Shown one piece after another: positions 18,607-28,275 of a DNA stretch of 64,000 bases; position 1 is the stretch's first letter, and every line of letters begins with the position of its first letter. The translations under genes and the position numbers were made by a program. The DNA comes from Paraburkholderia sp. BL10I2N1 (GTDB lineage: Bacteria > Pseudomonadota > Gammaproteobacteria > Burkholderiales > Burkholderiaceae): positions 3,658,001 to 3,722,000 of the forward strand of contig NZ_SNWA01000001.1 in NCBI RefSeq assembly GCF_004361815.1, given 5' to 3'. Below the pieces are notes generated by a model. The model was not told the DNA's origin. It worked only from the letters and a program-made list of their open reading frames with translations, and ran no database searches.

Positions 18607-19629
18607 ATGACTGCATTCAAGCTGAGAATCGAGCCGGCGGGTGTCGAAATTCCGTGTTCCGCCGAGGGCAGCCTGCTCGATGCCGCGCTGGCTGCCGGTT
18701 ACTTTCCGCGTCATAGCTGTCGGCGTGGCCAATGTAACGCGTGCGAGGCGCGCGTCGTGTCCGGCGACGCGCGCTATCCGAGCGGATTCGAGCCGGAAGG
18801 CGTGCGCGACGGTTACGTCTTGACCTGTCAGGCTCGCTGCACGACGGATGTCACGATCGAGGCCCAGGAGGTCGCGTCCACTCCGGGGCAGCGTGTTTTG
18901 CAGACAGGCGCGCGGGTGCTGGAAGTCCAGCGGGTGAGCGAGGACGTGGCCCGCGTGCGGCTGGCAGTGCCAACGGAAACGGGTTTTGCTTTTCAGCCAG
19001 GGCAGTATGTGGAAGTGATCTTGCGGGATGGGGCGCGGCGCAGCTACTCAATGGCGAACGCGCCCGACGGGAGCGGAACGATCGAGTGGCATGTCCGCGC
19101 GGTGCCAAGCGGGCGCTTCTCGAACCACGTCTACCGCTCGCTGAAGCCGCGTGACATGCTGCGAATCGAGGGACCATTTGGCACGTTCATGCTACGAGAT
19201 TCGTCTGCGCCCGTTATCTTCCTGGCCTCGGGAACGGGTTACGCGCCGATTGCGGCGATGCTGAAGGCGCATGAGACGGTCATCCAGCAACGTGGCGCGG
19301 TGCTCTATTGGGGAGGCGTGCGTCTTAGCGATCTCTACGCATACGACGAGGTATGCGCGTGGGAGCAGGCCCATCCCGGGTTCCGCTTCGTTCCGGTTCT
19401 GTCGGGCGACGAGCCCGGTTGGACCGGACGCAAAGGCTTCGTGCATGAGGCCGTGTCTGCGGATTTCCCGAATCTTTCGCAGCATGAAGTTTACGCCTGT
19501 GGCAACCCGCTGATGGTCGACGCAGCGGGGCACACCTTCACTCAAGCGAACGGACTTCCCGCGGGAAATTTCTTCAGCGATGCGTTCGTCACTAGACCGG
19601 AGCCGGTGAAGACCGACGAAAGGGTATGA
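18607..19629 (+). CDS. Ring-hydroxylating dioxygenase reductase (plant-type [2Fe-2S] plus FAD/NAD)
   Basis: Flavoprotein reductase of 340 residues feeding the Rieske ferredoxin. The N-terminal plant-type ferredoxin domain has Cys38, Cys43, Cys46 and Cys74. An FAD-binding domain with RRSYSMAN follows near residue 145-152, then an NAD-binding domain with FLASGTGYAPI and a C-terminal ACGNP motif. It lies about 7 kb downstream of the oxygenase subunits, at the end of the operon and 4 nt after the aldolase, so electron-transfer genes bracket the pathway genes. A hairpin follows it. Confidence 0.94.
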   Translation: MTAFKLRIEPAGVEIPCSAEGSLLDAALAAGYFPRHSCRRGQCNACEARVVSGDARYPSGFEPEGVRDGYVLTCQARCTTDVTIEAQEVASTPGQRVLQTGARVLEVQRVSEDVARVRLAVPTETGFAFQPGQYVEVILRDGARRSYSMANAPDGSGTIEWHVRAVPSGRFSNHVYRSLKPRDMLRIEGPFGTFMLRDSSAPVIFLASGTGYAPIAAMLKAHETVIQQRGAVLYWGGVRLSDLYAYDEVCAWEQAHPGFRFVPVLSGDEPGWTGRKGFVHEAVSADFPNLSQHEVYACGNPLMVDAAGHTFTQANGLPAGNFFSDAFVTRPEPVKTDERV

Positions 19630-19637
19630 CTTTCGAC

Positions 19638-19667
19638 CGCACAGGTGTGCACGAATACGCCTGTGCG
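19638..19667. other. Inverted repeat after the dioxygenase operon
   Basis: Arms CGCACAGG (19638-19645) and CCTGTGCG (19660-19667) are perfect complements around a 14-nt loop, 9 nt after the reductase stop. No T-run follows, so it may be a transcript 3' end stabiliser or a protein site rather than an intrinsic terminator. Confidence 0.45.
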
Positions 19668-19708
19668 CACGCCATAACCTTGGCCTGGTAGGAAACTTGG
19701 GATAACAG

Positions 19709-21322
19709 ATGAAAGGCATGATGGGAACGATGCGCTTCACGATCATTGTGGGTGCGACTGTCTGCGTTGTTATGCTGGCTGCGATGAGTTCCTTTAGCGC
19801 TATCGGACTATCCAGGCTAAATACACGTGTCGCGGACGTTTACCTCAAAGGCGCGCTTCCTATTGCGAACCTCGGCGACATGCGCAAGGCGCAGTTGGAC
19901 ATACGCTTACAGTTGCGCCGCATACAGGCAACGACCGATGCGTCCACTGTCTCATCGTTCACGGATGCAATTCGCGAAGATGAAGACCTCCTACATAAGG
20001 CGTGGAATGACTACTACGCCAGTGGGGCTGCGAGTGGCGAAGGACGGGCTGTGGCCGACCGCATTGTGGCGTTACTTCCTCGGATCATGGATGGTGACGC
20101 GAAAATTACTTCGGCCTATGCGGCCGGCGACCGAGATACTGCGGAAAAATATATCGTCGCCGATGAAGCGGTCTGGAAAGCACTGACGGCTGCCATTGAT
20201 GATGGCGTCGATGTTACACGTTCTGAAGCGGGAAAATGGGCCGACCAGGGGCATGCGACCTATCATACAACGCTGATTCTCGCGTTGACGATGTCGGGTA
20301 TGGGCCTACTCATAGCAATCGCTATTAGTATCTATCTCCTGCGTTCGATCTCGCGCCCCCTCGAAAAATCAATAGGTGTCGCCGGTAACATCTCTGTCGG
20401 CAAGCTGGAGAACAATTTAATCGTCGACTGCGGAGGTGAATTCGGTCAGTTGCTCGCGGCTCTGAAAAGGATGGATGAGCAGCTATCGTCGACGGTTCGC
20501 CGCATACTGGCGTCCGCTGCCTCGGTTGGGCGTTCGTCCCACGAAATCGCAAGCGGCAATATGGAACTCTCCTCACGAACTGAAGAACAAGCTTCGTCGC
20601 TGGAGGAAACGGCAGCGAGCATGACGCAGCTGACGGAGACCGTGAAGCAGAATGCAGACAATGCAATGCAGGCGAATGAACTCGCGACTGGCGCAGCCAG
20701 TCTAGCCGACACGGGTAACGAAGCAGTGCAAGGCATGGTTGGAACTATTGAGAAAATCGCCAGCAGCTCGTCCAAGATTTCAGATATCACGGGCGTGATA
20801 GAAGGCATCGCGTTTCAAACAAACATTCTTGCCTTGAACGCCGCAGTTGAAGCGGCGCGCGCCGGCGAGCAGGGACGCGGATTTGCGGTCGTTGCCAGTG
20901 AGGTGCGCAGCCTTGCCCAACGGTCTGCGGCTGCGGCTAAGGAAATCAAGGAACTGATTGGCGCGTCGGTGGCGATGATTCAGGAGGGTGCTCGCCAAGC
21001 TACGGACGTGGGCGCAACCATGACGCACGTCAAGCAGGCCATCCGCAGCGTCTCAGATATCGTTGCCGAAATAGCACGCGCGTCCGACGAGCAAAGCCGC
21101 GGGATCGAGCAGGTCGGGCAGGCGATATCGCAGATGGACGAGGTGACGCAACAGAATGCGACGCTTGTCGAACAGGCGGCCGCCGCCGCGCAGTCACTCC
21201 AGGAGCAAGCAAAAAATCTAGGCGGCGCGGTATCGGTCTTCGTGTCGAGGCAGGGCACTGAAGGAACGGTGGCATCCGAACGCCGCCAGGTTGAGGAGCA
21301 GCTAGAAGCTCCCGTCGTTTAG
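19709..21322 (+). CDS. Methyl-accepting chemotaxis protein
   Basis: Transmembrane chemoreceptor of 537 residues. TM1 covers about residues 8-30, a periplasmic four-helix-bundle sensor follows with the [15 protein letters not shown] stretch, TM2 lies at about 188-212, then HAMP and a cytoplasmic signalling coiled coil with the highly conserved tip [20 protein letters not shown] and [11 protein letters not shown]. Its location just after the catabolic operon, in the same direction, suggests chemotaxis to the substrate or an intermediate. The ligand cannot be deduced. A C-terminal pentapeptide tether for CheR is not evident. Confidence 0.95.
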   Translation: MKGMMGTMRFTIIVGATVCVVMLAAMSSFSAIGLSRLNTRVADVYLKGALPIANLGDMRKAQLDIRLQLRRIQATTDASTVSSFTDAIREDEDLLHKAWNDYYASGAASGEGRAVADRIVALLPRIMDGDAKITSAYAAGDRDTAEKYIVADEAVWKALTAAIDDGVDVTRSEAGKWADQGHATYHTTLILALTMSGMGLLIAIAISIYLLRSISRPLEKSIGVAGNISVGKLENNLIVDCGGEFGQLLAALKRMDEQLSSTVRRILASAASVGRSSHEIASGNMELSSRTEEQASSLEETAASMTQLTETVKQNADNAMQANELATGAASLADTGNEAVQGMVGTIEKIASSSSKISDITGVIEGIAFQTNILALNAAVEAARAGEQGRGFAVVASEVRSLAQRSAAAAKEIKELIGASVAMIQEGARQATDVGATMTHVKQAIRSVSDIVAEIARASDEQSRGIEQVGQAISQMDEVTQQNATLVEQAAAAAQSLQEQAKNLGGAVSVFVSRQGTEGTVASERRQVEEQLEAPVV

Positions 21323-21336
21323 TAAGAAATTCCGAG

Positions 21337-21351
21337 CCCTCGGAGGGTTTT
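21337..21351 (+). terminator. Weak hairpin with T-run between MCP gene and etfB
   Basis: CCCT-CGG-AGGG (21337-21347) followed by TTTTGCATTTTT. The stem is only 4 bp, so termination would be partial at best. Confidence 0.35.
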
Positions 21352-21377
21352 GCATTTTTCAATGAACGGTGATTGAG

Positions 21378-22127
21378 ATGAAATTGTTGGTTTCAGTGAA
21401 ACGCGTGGTCGACTACAACGTCAAGGTCCGGGTCAAGTCGGACGGCACGGGCGTCGACATTGCGAATGTGAAGATGTCGATGAACCCGTTCGACGAAATC
21501 GCCGTGGAAGAGGCGGTGCGTCTGAGGGAAGCGGGTGTGGCTACGGAAGTGGTGGCGGTGTCGGCCGGCGTGGCGCAATGCCAGGAGACGCTGCGCACGG
21601 CACTGGCGATCGGTGCCGATCGCGCGATCCTGATCGAGTCGAACGAAGATCTGCAGTCGCTGGCTGTGGCCAAGCTGCTCAAAGCGCTCGTCGATAAGGA
21701 GCAACCGCAGCTCGTGATCCTGGGCAAACAGGCGATCGACGACGATTCGAACCAAACGGGCCAGATGCTCGCCGCGCTGGCCAATCTGCCGCAAGCGACG
21801 TTTGCCTCGAAGGTGACGGTCGGAGGCGGCAAGGCCACGGTTGCGCGTGAAGTGGACGGCGGCGCGGAAACGCTGACGTTGACGCTGCCTGCCGTGGTGA
21901 CGACGGATCTGCGCCTGAACGAGCCGCGCTACGTGACGCTGCCCAACATCATGAAGGCGAAGAAGAAGCCGTTGGAAACGATTAAACCCGAGGACCTCGG
22001 CGTGGATGTGGCACCGCGTTTGAAGACGCTGAAGGTGGCCGAGCCGCCCAAGCGCAGCGCCGGCGTGATGGTGCCGGACGTGCAGACGCTGGTCGAGAAG
22101 CTGAAGACCGAAGCCAAGGTGCTGTGA
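21378..22127 (+). CDS. etfB: Electron transfer flavoprotein, beta subunit
   Basis: ETF beta (249 residues, standard length) takes electrons from acyl-CoA dehydrogenases and passes them to ETF:quinone oxidoreductase. The start [19 protein letters not shown] and the AMP-binding/recognition segment ALADLPQ-like ([13 protein letters not shown]) are characteristic. The ATG at 21378 gives the usual N-terminus; a GTG 9 nt earlier is in frame. It is co-transcribed with etfA, 23 nt downstream. The reading frame shows strong preference for G/C-ending codons, unlike the patchier usage of the dioxygenase operon. Confidence 0.95.
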   Translation: MKLLVSVKRVVDYNVKVRVKSDGTGVDIANVKMSMNPFDEIAVEEAVRLREAGVATEVVAVSAGVAQCQETLRTALAIGADRAILIESNEDLQSLAVAKLLKALVDKEQPQLVILGKQAIDDDSNQTGQMLAALANLPQATFASKVTVGGGKATVAREVDGGAETLTLTLPAVVTTDLRLNEPRYVTLPNIMKAKKKPLETIKPEDLGVDVAPRLKTLKVAEPPKRSAGVMVPDVQTLVEKLKTEAKVL

Positions 22128-22150
22128 GATTACGCACGGAGCGAGACGAA

Positions 22151-23086
22151 ATGACGATTCTGGTAATTGCGGAACATGACAACGCGTCGATCAAGGGCGC
22201 GACGCTGAACACAGTTGCTGCTGCACAGAAGATTGGCGGCGACGTCCACGTGCTGGTCGCCGGCCACAATGCGCATGGCGCAGCCGAGGCAGCGGCCAAG
22301 ATCGCGGGCGTGGCGAAGGTGCTGCTGGCCGATGCGCCGCATCTGGCCGAAGGCTTGGCGGAAAACGTCGAAGCCACGGTGCTGGACATTGCGAAGGATT
22401 ACTCGCACATCGTGGCGGCGGCAACGGCCTATGGTAAGAACATTGCACCACGCGTGGCGGCCAAGCTGGATGTGGCGCAGATCAGCGAAATCACGGCTGT
22501 GGTGTCCGCCGATACGTTCGAGCGTCCGATCTACGCGGGCAATGCCATCGCCACGGTGCAATCGGGCGACGCGATCAAGGTCATCACGGTGCGTGCGACG
22601 GGCTTCGATGCGGTAGCGGCCGAAGGCGGCAGCGCATCGGTGGACAAGATCGAAGCCGCAGGTGACCGTGGCATTTCGCAGTTCGTCAACCGCGAAGTGA
22701 CGAAGCTCGATCGCCCGGAGCTCACGAGCGCGAACATCATCGTGTCGGGTGGCCGCGGCTTGGGCAGCGGCGAGAACTACACCAAGGTGCTCGAGCCGTT
22801 GGCCGACAAGCTCGGTGCGGCGCTGGGCGCCTCGCGCGCGGCCGTGGATGCGGGCTATGTGCCGAACGACTACCAAGTGGGCCAGACGGGCAAGATCGTT
22901 GCACCGCAACTGTATGTGGCGGTGGGCATCTCGGGTGCGATTCAGCACTTGGCCGGGATGAAGGATTCGAAGGTGATCGTGGCGATCAACAAGGATCCCG
23001 ACGCGCCCATCTTCAGCGTGGCCGACTACGGGCTCGTCGGCGACCTGTTTGTTGCCGTGCCCGAACTGAGTGAGCGTATCAACTGA
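22151..23086 (+). CDS. etfA: Electron transfer flavoprotein, alpha subunit
   Basis: ETF alpha of 311 residues. The N-terminal domain begins MTILVIAEHDN, and the C-terminal FAD-binding domain includes SGGRGLGSGENY, VDAGYVPNDYQVGQTGK and the final segment ISGAIQHLAGMKDSKVIVAINKDPDAPIF (read in parts). It pairs with etfB and would serve the acyl-CoA dehydrogenase at 1051 and others. Burkholderiales normally have a housekeeping etfBA, so this may be that copy or an accessory one. Confidence 0.95.
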   Translation: MTILVIAEHDNASIKGATLNTVAAAQKIGGDVHVLVAGHNAHGAAEAAAKIAGVAKVLLADAPHLAEGLAENVEATVLDIAKDYSHIVAAATAYGKNIAPRVAAKLDVAQISEITAVVSADTFERPIYAGNAIATVQSGDAIKVITVRATGFDAVAAEGGSASVDKIEAAGDRGISQFVNREVTKLDRPELTSANIIVSGGRGLGSGENYTKVLEPLADKLGAALGASRAAVDAGYVPNDYQVGQTGKIVAPQLYVAVGISGAIQHLAGMKDSKVIVAINKDPDAPIFSVADYGLVGDLFVAVPELSERIN

Positions 23087-23132
23087 GGTTCGTCGAAATC
23101 GCCATCGGAACTATCTAAGGCGGAACAGAACG

Positions 23133-23474
23133 ATGGATACGATGCAGCAGGCCCGCCTTGACGCGGCTGCCGCGGTCAATGCGGAGGACGCTTCGATTTG
23201 GCGCTGGTTTTGCGTGCTTCTCGAAGAGCGCAGAGTTCGGTGGCGCTATGCGTTCGATCAATGGGTCGTGAGCGTTGATCGAGTTCGCGTTGCAGCCGAA
23301 AGTAATTTTCACGATGCCATACGCGCTGCTAAACGGGCCGCCGAAAATCGCGGCCTTGGCCTGTTGCACGAAGCATCGGGCGATGTGAGACGGTCGAGGG
23401 TGAACGAGGACGTGACGCGGTGCCTCCGGTCCGACGATGAATGTCTGCGGTCTCCCGTCGGACATACCCATTAA
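23133..23474 (+). CDS. Hypothetical protein
   Basis: Possible 113-residue protein after etfA, starting MDTMQQARLDAAAAV, with AAGGCGGA 9-16 nt before the ATG. The first 75 residues look like helical coding sequence (WRWFCVLLEERRVRWRYAF). The last 35 are Arg-rich and less convincing. An overlapping reading frame on the other strand is equally long, so coding status is uncertain. No family recognised. Confidence 0.35.
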   Translation: MDTMQQARLDAAAAVNAEDASIWRWFCVLLEERRVRWRYAFDQWVVSVDRVRVAAESNFHDAIRAAKRAAENRGLGLLHEASGDVRRSRVNEDVTRCLRSDDECLRSPVGHTH

Positions 23475-23560
23475 ACCGCGATAAGGCGGCGTCCTTGTTC
23501 GCCTATTTGTTGAGAATTTCGGAATAGCGATCGCGGAACCGAGCGGTGCATGGAGAACAT

Positions 23561-24577
23561 ATGAAGCAAAAGTCGTGGATTGTCCACAAGCCGGCGCGAG
23601 GCGCCTATGACCCTAGCTGTCTGAAGCTTGAGGAGCGAGAGAGGCCGAGTCAGGCGGGCGGAGAGGTTCTCGTGCGCACGCTATTGCTGAGCCTAGACCC
23701 GAGTAGTCGCAATTGGCTCAGGCTCGATCGTGCATCTTCCCATTCGGCACTCGGAGTAGGACGCGTGATGGTTGGCATGGCCGTGGGTGAGGTCGTTCAG
23801 TCGGGGGCGGGGTGCTTCTCCCCAGGAGACCTCGTGCAGGGACTATGGGGATGGGAAGAATTCTCGGTTGCCCGTTCTGACGCGCTTGAGAAAATCGAGC
23901 TGCCACCAGGCGTTCCGTTGGAAACGCACCTTTCAATCTTTTCGCACATCGGGCGTGCGGCCGCGGTGGGTCTTCTCGAAGTGGGCGCGCTCAGTCCGTC
24001 GGACACTGTGGTGGTGTCGGGTGCAGCGGGGGCGACGGGATCCCTGGCGGCGCAGATAGCCAAGGCATTTGGCGCCCGCGTGATCGGCATTGCCGGCGGT
24101 GAGGCTAAGTGCCGCAGGTTGCTCGACGAGTTGGGACTCGATGGTGCGATTGACTACAAGTCTGAGCCACTCGATGCAGCGCTTCGTCGAGAGTGTCCCG
24201 ACGGCATCGATCTTTACTTCGACAATGTCGGGGGGGCGACGCTTGACGCTGTCTTAGAAAATATGGCTGTTGGTTGCCGCATTGTGGTCTGTGGCGCAAT
24301 CTCGCAGTATGACCTGGCTACCGAGAGCGAAGCATACGGAATCAAGAATCTTCCGTTCATGCTCATCAAACAAGCGCGGATGGAAGGATTCGTCGTTTCC
24401 CAATTCCAACATCGTTACGCCGAGTTCGACGAAGTGCTCCTCGATTTGTTCACCGAGGGCAAGCTGAAGCATCGTGCGCACTTGGTGGACGGGCTCGAGC
24501 ACGCGGCTGAGTCTCTAAAGCTGTTTTTCAGCGGTGCTAATGAAGGCAAGGTAATGATCCGCGTGGCGTCCCGATAG
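23561..24577 (+). CDS. NADPH-dependent MDR-family oxidoreductase (CurA/PTGR-like)
   Basis: Zinc-independent medium-chain dehydrogenase/reductase of 338 residues, of the group that reduces C=C bonds of enones (CurA, leukotriene B4 dehydrogenase-like). The nucleotide-binding motif SGAAGATGSLAAQIAKAFG lies near residues 152-170, followed by the DYK and DLYFDNVGG segments typical of this group. The start at 23561 has GGAG 6 nt upstream. It stands alone between etfA and sucC and may saturate an unsaturated catabolic intermediate. That role is inferred. Confidence 0.9.
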   Translation: MKQKSWIVHKPARGAYDPSCLKLEERERPSQAGGEVLVRTLLLSLDPSSRNWLRLDRASSHSALGVGRVMVGMAVGEVVQSGAGCFSPGDLVQGLWGWEEFSVARSDALEKIELPPGVPLETHLSIFSHIGRAAAVGLLEVGALSPSDTVVVSGAAGATGSLAAQIAKAFGARVIGIAGGEAKCRRLLDELGLDGAIDYKSEPLDAALRRECPDGIDLYFDNVGGATLDAVLENMAVGCRIVVCGAISQYDLATESEAYGIKNLPFMLIKQARMEGFVVSQFQHRYAEFDEVLLDLFTEGKLKHRAHLVDGLEHAAESLKLFFSGANEGKVMIRVASR

Positions 24578-24776
24578 GATCTCGATTACCGTTCTCAGAC
24601 ATATGAAAATGGGCTGGCGCCGAGATGGGTGCTTTGTCGACCACCGGCTTCACGCGGTTCGCTCTTGGTGCACCAATCGGTTGTCTCGCCTCCGTTGCGG
24701 CTTGTACAGGGCAACGCCTCTCGCAATTTTCGATCGAAACAACTCAATCCAACTCTCAGACTGAAGGGAATCACGC

Positions 24777-25943
24777 ATGAAGATTCACGAGTACCAGGGT
24801 AAGGAAATCCTGCGGAAATTCGGAGTCGCGGTACCGCGCGGCAAGCCGGTCTTCTCGGTGGACGATGCGGTCAAGGCCGCTGAAGAGCTCGGTGGCCCGG
24901 TGTGGGTCGTCAAGGCTCAGATCCACGCGGGTGGCCGTGGCAAGGGTGGCGGCGTGAAGGTCGCGAAGTCGCTGGAACAGGTCCGCGAATACGCGAACCA
25001 GATCCTCGGCATGCAACTCGTCACGCACCAGACTGGTCCGGAAGGCCAGAAGGTGAATCGCCTGCTGATCGAAGAAGGCGCTGACATCAAGAAGGAACTG
25101 TATGTCGGTCTCGTGATCGATCGCGTCTCGCAAAAGGTCGTCGTGATGGCCTCGAGCGAAGGCGGCATGGACATCGAAGAAGTCGCCGCGAAGACGCCGG
25201 AAGCGATCCACAAGGTCGCCGTCGATCCGTCGAAGGGTCTGCTGGACGCGGAAGCCGACGATCTGGCGAAGAAGATCGGCGTGCCCGACGCTTCGATCCC
25301 GCAAGCCCGCTCGATCCTGCAAGGCCTGTACAAGGCAACGTGGGAAACGGACGCGTCGCTGGCCGAAATCAACCCGCTGATCCTGACGGGCGACGGCAAG
25401 GTCATCGCGCTCGACGCCAAGTTCAACTTCGACTCGAACGCACTGTTCCGTCATCCGGAAATCGTCGCTTACCGCGATCTGGACGAAGAAGATCCGGCTG
25501 AAGTCGAAGCGTCGAAGTTCGACCTCGCGTACATCTCGCTCGACGGCAACATTGGCTGTCTGGTGAACGGCGCTGGTCTGGCGATGGCGACAATGGACAC
25601 GATCAACCTGTTCGGCGGCGAGCCGGCGAACTTCCTCGACGTTGGCGGTGGCGCGACGACCGAGAAGGTCACGGAAGCGTTCAAGCTGATGCTGAAGAAC
25701 CCGAACCTGACGGCGATTCTCGTCAACATCTTCGGCGGCATCATGCGTTGCGACGTGATCGCGGAAGGCGTGATCGCGGCTTCGAAGGCGGTCGATCTGC
25801 AAGTGCCGCTCGTCGTGCGCATGAAGGGCACGAACGAAGACCTCGGCAAGAAGATGCTGGCTGACTCCGGCCTGCCGATCATCTCGGCGGACAGCATGGA
25901 AGAAGCTGCGCAGAAGGTCGTCGCGGCTGCCGCAGGCAAATAA
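24777..25943 (+). CDS. sucC: Succinyl-CoA synthetase (ADP-forming), beta subunit
   Basis: TCA-cycle enzyme subunit of 388 residues, the standard length. ATP-grasp domain at the N-terminus ([33 protein letters not shown]), then the CoA-ligase flavodoxin-like domain with [18 protein letters not shown] precedes the ATG at 24777. It forms an alpha/beta enzyme with sucD. Codon use is extremely biased to preferred GC-ending codons, as in highly expressed core genes, in contrast to the neighbouring catabolic genes. Confidence 0.97.
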   Translation: MKIHEYQGKEILRKFGVAVPRGKPVFSVDDAVKAAEELGGPVWVVKAQIHAGGRGKGGGVKVAKSLEQVREYANQILGMQLVTHQTGPEGQKVNRLLIEEGADIKKELYVGLVIDRVSQKVVVMASSEGGMDIEEVAAKTPEAIHKVAVDPSKGLLDAEADDLAKKIGVPDASIPQARSILQGLYKATWETDASLAEINPLILTGDGKVIALDAKFNFDSNALFRHPEIVAYRDLDEEDPAEVEASKFDLAYISLDGNIGCLVNGAGLAMATMDTINLFGGEPANFLDVGGGATTEKVTEAFKLMLKNPNLTAILVNIFGGIMRCDVIAEGVIAASKAVDLQVPLVVRMKGTNEDLGKKMLADSGLPIISADSMEEAAQKVVAAAAGK

Positions 25944-26048
25944 GGGCGCATCGCATCAAGGATACCGAATGGCTGCGCTTGGGCGTCCCGGTCCGTGCCA
26001 CGTCACGGCGGGAACGCAACGCGACGCCAAACGAACAGAGGTCAATAC

Positions 26049-26930
26049 ATGTCGATTCTGATCAACAAAGACACGAAGGTCATCACGCAGGGCATCACCG
26101 GCAAGACCGGCCAGTTCCATACGCGCGCATGCCGCGAATACGCTAACGGCCGTGAAGCCTATGTCGCGGGCGTGAATCCGAAGAAGGCCGGCGAGGATTT
26201 CGAAGGCATTCCCATCTACGCAAGCGTAAAGGAAGCGAAGGCCGAAACCGGCGCGACCGTCTCGGTCATTTACGTGCCGCCGGCAGGCGCGGCTGCGGCG
26301 ATCTGGGAAGCGGTCGAAGCCGACCTCGACCTGGCGATCTGCATCACCGAAGGCATCCCCGTTCGCGACATGATCGAAGTGCGCGATCGCATACGCCGTG
26401 AAAACCGCAAGACGCTGCTGCTCGGACCGAACTGCCCGGGCACGATCACGCCGGACGAACTGAAGATCGGCATCATGCCGGGTCACATCCACCGCAAGGG
26501 CCGCATCGGCGTCGTGTCGCGCTCGGGCACGCTGACGTATGAAGCAGTCGGCCAGCTGACGGCACTGGGCCTCGGCCAGTCGTCGGCAGTCGGTATCGGC
26601 GGCGACCCGATCAACGGCCTGAAGCACATCGACATCATGAAGATGTTCAACGACGATCCGGATACGGACGCCGTGGTCATGATCGGTGAGATCGGCGGTC
26701 CGGACGAAGCCAACGCGGCTTACTGGATCAAGGACAACATGAAGAAGCCGGTGGTCGGCTTCATCGCTGGTGTCACCGCGCCTCCGGGCAAGCGCATGGG
26801 CCACGCCGGCGCGCTGATCTCGGGCGGTGCCGACACCGCGCAAGCGAAGCTCGACATCATGGAAGAGTGCGGCATCAAGACCACCAAGAACCCGTCTGAA
26901 ATGGGCCGCCTGCTGAAGGCGCTGCTTTGA
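26049..26930 (+). CDS. sucD: Succinyl-CoA synthetase, alpha subunit
   Basis: CoA-binding subunit of 293 residues. GITGKTGQFHTR near residues 16-27 is the CoA-binding turn, and the phosphorylated active-site histidine lies in the GHAGALISGG segment near residue 245. The ATG at 26049 follows AGAGGTCAATAC. The 105-bp gap from sucC is larger than usual for this pair and holds no other gene. The enzyme yields ATP from succinyl-CoA, a sensible link to CoA-based ring degradation, but the pair is also core metabolism. Confidence 0.97.
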   Translation: MSILINKDTKVITQGITGKTGQFHTRACREYANGREAYVAGVNPKKAGEDFEGIPIYASVKEAKAETGATVSVIYVPPAGAAAAIWEAVEADLDLAICITEGIPVRDMIEVRDRIRRENRKTLLLGPNCPGTITPDELKIGIMPGHIHRKGRIGVVSRSGTLTYEAVGQLTALGLGQSSAVGIGGDPINGLKHIDIMKMFNDDPDTDAVVMIGEIGGPDEANAAYWIKDNMKKPVVGFIAGVTAPPGKRMGHAGALISGGADTAQAKLDIMEECGIKTTKNPSEMGRLLKALL

Positions 26931-27128
26931 TCAGGAGCGGCAACAATAGAGATGTAGAACACGAACCCGCGCGCGGTGCAGCCGAGGCAACCAAAGTCGC
27001 CGAGCACCAGATCGACCGTCCGATCCGTGGATCCTCAAGACACCAACGCTGTGGTGCTTTGGCTTGTCGGGCGTCTCGCTGAACTTGGCTGCCTAGGTTG
27101 CTCGCGCAAAACGAATCGGTCCGATTCC

Positions 27129-28217
27129 ATGAGTGACGAGACTCTCATTCCTCCTCGAGACGATAAGCCCGTTCTTCACTACCCTTGTGGCGAAGCGCCC
27201 GCAGCCGGGACGGTCAGCGAAATTGCGCCGGGCGTGCTGTGGTTGCGCATGCCGATGCCGCTCGCGCTCAACCACATCAATCTATGGGCATTGCGTGACG
27301 GCAACGGATGGGCAGTCGTCGACACCGGCCTGCAAACCAGCGACACGGCAGCGGCTTGGCACCAACTGTTTGCCGACGGCGGTGCTTTGGCGCAAGGCAG
27401 ACTGACGCGCGTCTTCGCCACGCACATGCACCCTGACCATATCGGCATGGCAGGGTGGCTCACGCGGAAGTTCGACTGCCGGCTTTGGATGACCCGCATG
27501 GAATATCTGATGTGCCGGGTCTTGGCCGCCGGTACCGGACGAGCCGCACCGGACGACGGCGTGCGCTTCTACCGGCAGGCGGGCTGGGACGACGACGCGA
27601 TCGAGCTCTACAGGATGCGATTCGGCGGCTTTGGCAAGTTCGTGCACGCGTTTCCGGATAGCTTCCGTCGGCTTAGCGACGGCGAGACCCTGAACATTGG
27701 TGAGCATTCCTGGCGTGTTGTAACTGGCAATGGGCACTCGCCGGAACATGCATGCTTCTACTGCGCCGAATCGAAACTATTGATCTCCGGCGACCAGGTA
27801 TTGCCGCGGATCTCATCCAATGTCTCGGTCTTCCCGACCGAACCGGACGCCAACCCGATGGAGGACTGGTTAGCATCCCTCGACAAACTGCAGCAAATGA
27901 TCCCCGACGACGTCCTCGTGCTGCCCGCACACAACGAGCCGTTCAGGGGACTTCACGAGCGCCTTGACTATTTGAGACGAAGCCACCATGCGACGCTCGA
28001 CCGGCTAAGACAGGCTCTGGTTCAGCCGAAGCGCGCAGTGGATGTATTCCCGCAGCTTTTCTCACGTCCGATCAGCTCGGCGGAGCCGGGCTCGCTCGGC
28101 ATGGCCACCGGCGAGAGCATCGCACACCTGAACTACCTGTTGCACCGCGGCGAAGCTGAGATGGAACTTCGGTCCGACGGTTGCGCATGGTATCGCCTGA
28201 GCCGCTCGATCAATTGA
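27129..28217 (+). CDS. MBL-fold metallohydrolase
   Basis: Metallo-beta-lactamase-fold hydrolase of 362 residues. The metal-binding motif THMHPDHIG (HxHxDH) lies near residue 99, with later ligands in NGHSPEHACFY, SGDQVLP and PAHNEP. The C-terminal helical extension of about 100 residues resembles MBL proteins annotated as hydroxyacylglutathione-hydrolase-like or acyl-CoA thioester hydrolases. There is no clear Shine-Dalgarno site before ATG 27129. A thioesterase role fits the CoA-rich region but is inference. Confidence 0.88.
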   Translation: MSDETLIPPRDDKPVLHYPCGEAPAAGTVSEIAPGVLWLRMPMPLALNHINLWALRDGNGWAVVDTGLQTSDTAAAWHQLFADGGALAQGRLTRVFATHMHPDHIGMAGWLTRKFDCRLWMTRMEYLMCRVLAAGTGRAAPDDGVRFYRQAGWDDDAIELYRMRFGGFGKFVHAFPDSFRRLSDGETLNIGEHSWRVVTGNGHSPEHACFYCAESKLLISGDQVLPRISSNVSVFPTEPDANPMEDWLASLDKLQQMIPDDVLVLPAHNEPFRGLHERLDYLRRSHHATLDRLRQALVQPKRAVDVFPQLFSRPISSAEPGSLGMATGESIAHLNYLLHRGEAEMELRSDGCAWYRLSRSIN

Positions 28218-28248
28218 CGTGAGCGTCCGGTGTCCCGTCGACGATTGT

Positions 28249-28273
28249 CATTCCGCTCGTGACATGCGGAATG
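28249..28273. repeat. Hairpin after MBL gene
   Basis: Perfect 8-bp arms CATTCCGC and GCGGAATG around a 9-nt loop, 31 nt after the MBL stop. No T-run follows, so an intrinsic terminator is doubtful. Confidence 0.45.
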
Positions 28274-28275
28274 AA

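Noticed and set aside
22130..22948. Minus-strand frame opposite etfA
   Set aside because: High-GC codon bias of etfA creates it; composition is His/Arg/Val-rich and no domain is present.
23115..23471. Minus-strand hypothetical opposite 23133-23474
   Set aside because: Neither strand is decisive, but the plus-strand frame follows etfA and has a better ribosome site.
24771..25802. 343-codon minus-strand frame opposite sucC
   Set aside because: Same cause: a shadow of a strongly biased coding sequence.
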